Positions 18,013 through 20,000 of a stretch of DNA of 20,000 nucleotides are shown piece after piece (the first letter of the stretch is position 1; each line of letters opens with the position of its first letter). Both the position numbers and the translations under genes were made by a program. The DNA is from Tubiluchus corallicola (Eukaryota; Priapulida; Priapulimorpha; Priapulimorphida; Tubiluchidae): positions 1 through 20,000 of the forward strand of contig JAQGDQ010001710.1 of NCBI GenBank assembly GCA_030141605.1, in the 5' to 3' direction. The notes under the pieces are model-generated. The model searched no databases. It was given only the letters and a program-made list of their open reading frames with translations, and was not told the DNA's origin.

Positions 18013-18396
18013 TTGTGTAGTGTGTGCATGGGCCCTTTTTTGATTTTAATTTAGTTCTCAATTACTGCCACGGTGCTGCCACCTGTCTGTTTTTTAGTAG
18101 GCTTTTTACCTTTTACAGTAGTCACTCTTTTAAAATTAAAGCATCTAATATCCTCCAATATACTAGCATTTTGGCCTTTTGTGAGCTATAGCTGTAGTAG
18201 TTGTGTGACATTTTACCCGCCTTTTGGTTCTCTCCGCCATTGCTCTATTTTTCTGACTGTGATGAGAATTATGACTGTAAATTTCTTACGAGTTCATTGT
18301 TGTTACATTGTTGTTCTTAAGGCAACTTGTAGTTCTCATTCCTGTCTTTGTAACTGTTAAAGGCTCTAACAACGTAAGTTATTGTTAATTAATTTC

Positions 18397-18458
18397 AACA
18401 TAGTTTACATAATTTTTATATCAGTACAACATAGTTTACATAATTTTTATATCAGTAC
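18397..18458. repeat. Two exact tandem copies of a 31-bp unit
   Basis: The unit begins AACATAGTTTACATAATTTT at 18397 and again at 18428. The copies are identical, so the duplication is recent. Confidence 0.92.
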
Positions 18459-18492
18459 TTAGTTATAGCAATACATTTAATCTGTATTATCC

Positions 18493-18971
18493 ATTATTAC
18501 TGTATAAATGGATCTGCCCTACGCATTGTTACTGTATAAATGGATCTGCCCTACGCATTGTCACTGTAAAAATGGATCTGCCCTACGCACTGTTACTGTA
18601 GAAATGGATCTGCCTTACGCATTGGTACTGTATAAATGGATCTGTCCTACGCATTGTCACTGTAAAAATGGATCTGCCTTACGCATTGTTACTGTATAAA
18701 TGGATCTGCCGTACGCATTGTCACTGTAAAAATGGATGTGCCTTACGCATTGTTACTGTATAAATGGATCTGCCCTACGCATTGTTACTATATAAATGGA
18801 TCTGCCCTACGCATTGTTACTGTATAAATGGATCTGCCCTATGCATTGTCACTGTATAAATGGATCTGCCCTACGTATTGTTACTATATAAATGGATCTG
18901 CCCTACGCATTGTCACTGTAAAAATGGATCTGCCCTACGCATTGTCACTGTAAAAATGGATCTGCCCCAAC
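18493..18971. repeat. 32-bp minisatellite, about 15 units
   Basis: Units starting ATGGATCTGCCCTACGCATT occur every 32 bp from 18508 to 18924 (14 full), with partial units at both ends. Two main variants differ at the tail: GTTACTGTATAA and GTCACTGTAAAA. They alternate in the first part of the array and occur in blocks later. There is no unique spacer between units, so it is not a CRISPR array. Because 32 is not a multiple of 3, the frame through it repeats every three units and is not a gene. Confidence 0.95.
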
Positions 18972-19050
18972 GACGAGCATTCTAAATTCTTACGAAAAAA
19001 ACGGACTATGACAACGGCCAACATCTCCCATGATTTTCTTATGGAAACTT

Positions 19051-19981
19051 TCAGCTTTGCAAGAAATGAGTAGGACGTGTCAGGTCCAAGCACATTAGTG
19101 CTCCCATTCTGGTCCAATGAAACATTTTGGTTTATTTCTATTTCTATTGTTTTCCTGAAGATGGCTGTAGTGTCGAAAGTTTTAAATAATGTGCAGTTTA
19201 GCATTGTATATTTGTTTTTGTTTCCACGCAAAAAGATTTAAAAAAATGTAAAAATTGCCATTAATAATGTGCTAATTAAGCCATGTCTCCTTGGTTGTAA
19301 GAAAAACAGAAACAAAATACAGTTCGAAATATTCATTTCAGTAAGAGTCTAGACTGTTACTACTCAAATCGGTTCAATTTCAATTATATCTGATTTGATT
19401 GAAACACGTGGATACTATTATGCAGAGGTGTGCAAATTATCTGACTAGCCGGGCCACATTAAACTTTCCCTCAATTCCTGAGGCCCTCAGGCAGTTTGAT
19501 CAAGGAGCCAAGTACAGAAAGGCCTAATAACGATTTTTTGCATCCGACCTGCGTACATCATTACTACTACACAAAAGAAACTATTTTAGAAGTTATTAAA
19601 ATTTATGTTACAAACCATATATTTCTACTTTCAGGACAGATAGTGGTAATTTCATTACAATGCATATTAGTAATGTGTATCACACAGTCTGTGTAGTACA
19701 GTGACATTAAGCTACAACCGTTTTGTAAGGGTTAATGGCATCCGATCTAGTAGAAAAAAACTACCCGCACTATCTTTGGGATCGTGGCACGGACTTCAGC
19801 TGGATACACTCAATTAATCGCCTGGGCCGCACTTTCATTAGGTTGACAAATCTCTTTGCGGGCCACAATTTGCACACCCCTGCTATAATGAGTTACGTAA
19901 ACGTATAAACGCAATCAACGTTTATGTACCCGAGCCAAAAGGCCTCGGGTTCGAGTGCCGAACTCTCAACATTATTTTTTC
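19051..19981. repeat. Right arm of the ~1-kb inverted repeat
   Basis: Reverse-complement partner of 17049-18012, about 931 bp. Matching segments are interrupted by small indels, the largest a 22-bp deletion in hAT copy D. Similarity ends at 19981, 19 bases before the window edge. No clear target duplication flanks the arms. Confidence 0.88.
19423..19882 (+). mobile_element. hAT-type MITE, copy D (460 bp), inside the right arm
   Basis: Ends CAGAGGTGTGCAAATT and AATTTGCACACCCCTG. The flanks CTATTATG (19415-19422) and CTATAATG (19883-19890) form an 8-bp duplication with one mismatch. Compared with copy C it lacks 22 bp between two GGCCCGC-type words near its right end, consistent with slippage between short direct repeats. 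No transposase. Confidence 0.88.
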
Positions 19982-20000
19982 AACGTATCTGGGCAGTATC

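Larger units (their letters stand above)
18013..19050. other. Core between the arms of the large inverted repeat
   Basis: About 1.04 kb of unique sequence, a 31-bp tandem pair and a 32-bp minisatellite. The frames inside are short or derive from the minisatellite. No transposase or other protein is recognised. Confidence 0.6.

Noticed and set aside
18508-18699. Repetitive 63-codon frame (MDLPYALLLYKWICP...)
   Set aside because: Direct translation of the 32-bp minisatellite, repeating every 96 bases. No start signal and no continuation outside.
18493-18971. CRISPR-like regular repeats
   Set aside because: The 32-bp units are directly adjacent with no unique spacers, and the setting is eukaryotic-type DNA.
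18935-19231. 98-codon minus-strand frame in the right arm
   Set aside because: It spans the minisatellite edge and the inverted-repeat arm; the matching left arm does not keep it open. No domain recognised.

Overview
The window is a chimera of two kinds of DNA. Positions 1 to about 8310 are dense bacterial sequence: one strand, short intergenic gaps, no introns. Everything from there to 20000 looks like non-coding metazoan nuclear DNA, probably invertebrate: transposon-rich, with low-complexity tracts, mini- and microsatellites and no convincing intact gene.

Bacterial block (1-8310). A gene remnant at the left edge is followed by a small DUF4834-like membrane protein. Then come single-chain glycyl-tRNA synthetase, a UDP-N-acetylhexosamine dehydrogenase, a family-4-type glycosyltransferase, threonyl-tRNA synthetase, translation initiation factor IF3, and ribosomal proteins L35 and L20. 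A hairpin terminator closes the block. The DUF4834-like protein, the Bacteroidetes-type GlyRS and the A-rich, mostly SD-less starts suggest a Bacteroidota source. The thrS-infC-rpmI-rplT order is widely conserved and supplies translation components. The two genes between the synthetases point to surface polysaccharide synthesis. The seven genes from glyS to rplT are intact. infC starts at a rare AUA codon behind the only strong Shine-Dalgarno of the block, as expected for IF3 autoregulation.

Eukaryote-like block (about 8310-20000). I see six hAT-type elements or fragments. One of 325 bp has a perfect 8-bp target duplication. Four are copies of a single ~490-bp family, two as independent insertions and two inside a larger inverted repeat. 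The sixth is one isolated terminus. There are also two decayed LINE reverse-transcriptase 3' ends, a probable piggyBac-like MITE, an 80-bp perfect inverted repeat inside an AT tract, a degenerate trinucleotide tract and a possible tRNA-derived SINE. The last 3 kb form a large inverted repeat (arms about 930-960 bp) around a 1-kb core that carries a 32-bp minisatellite of about 15 units.

The central question is the junction between 8309 and about 8500. It is either a real transfer of bacterial DNA into an animal chromosome or an assembly join between symbiont or contaminant and host. Intact bacterial genes with bacterial signals fit a chimera or a very recent insertion. The sequence alone cannot decide.
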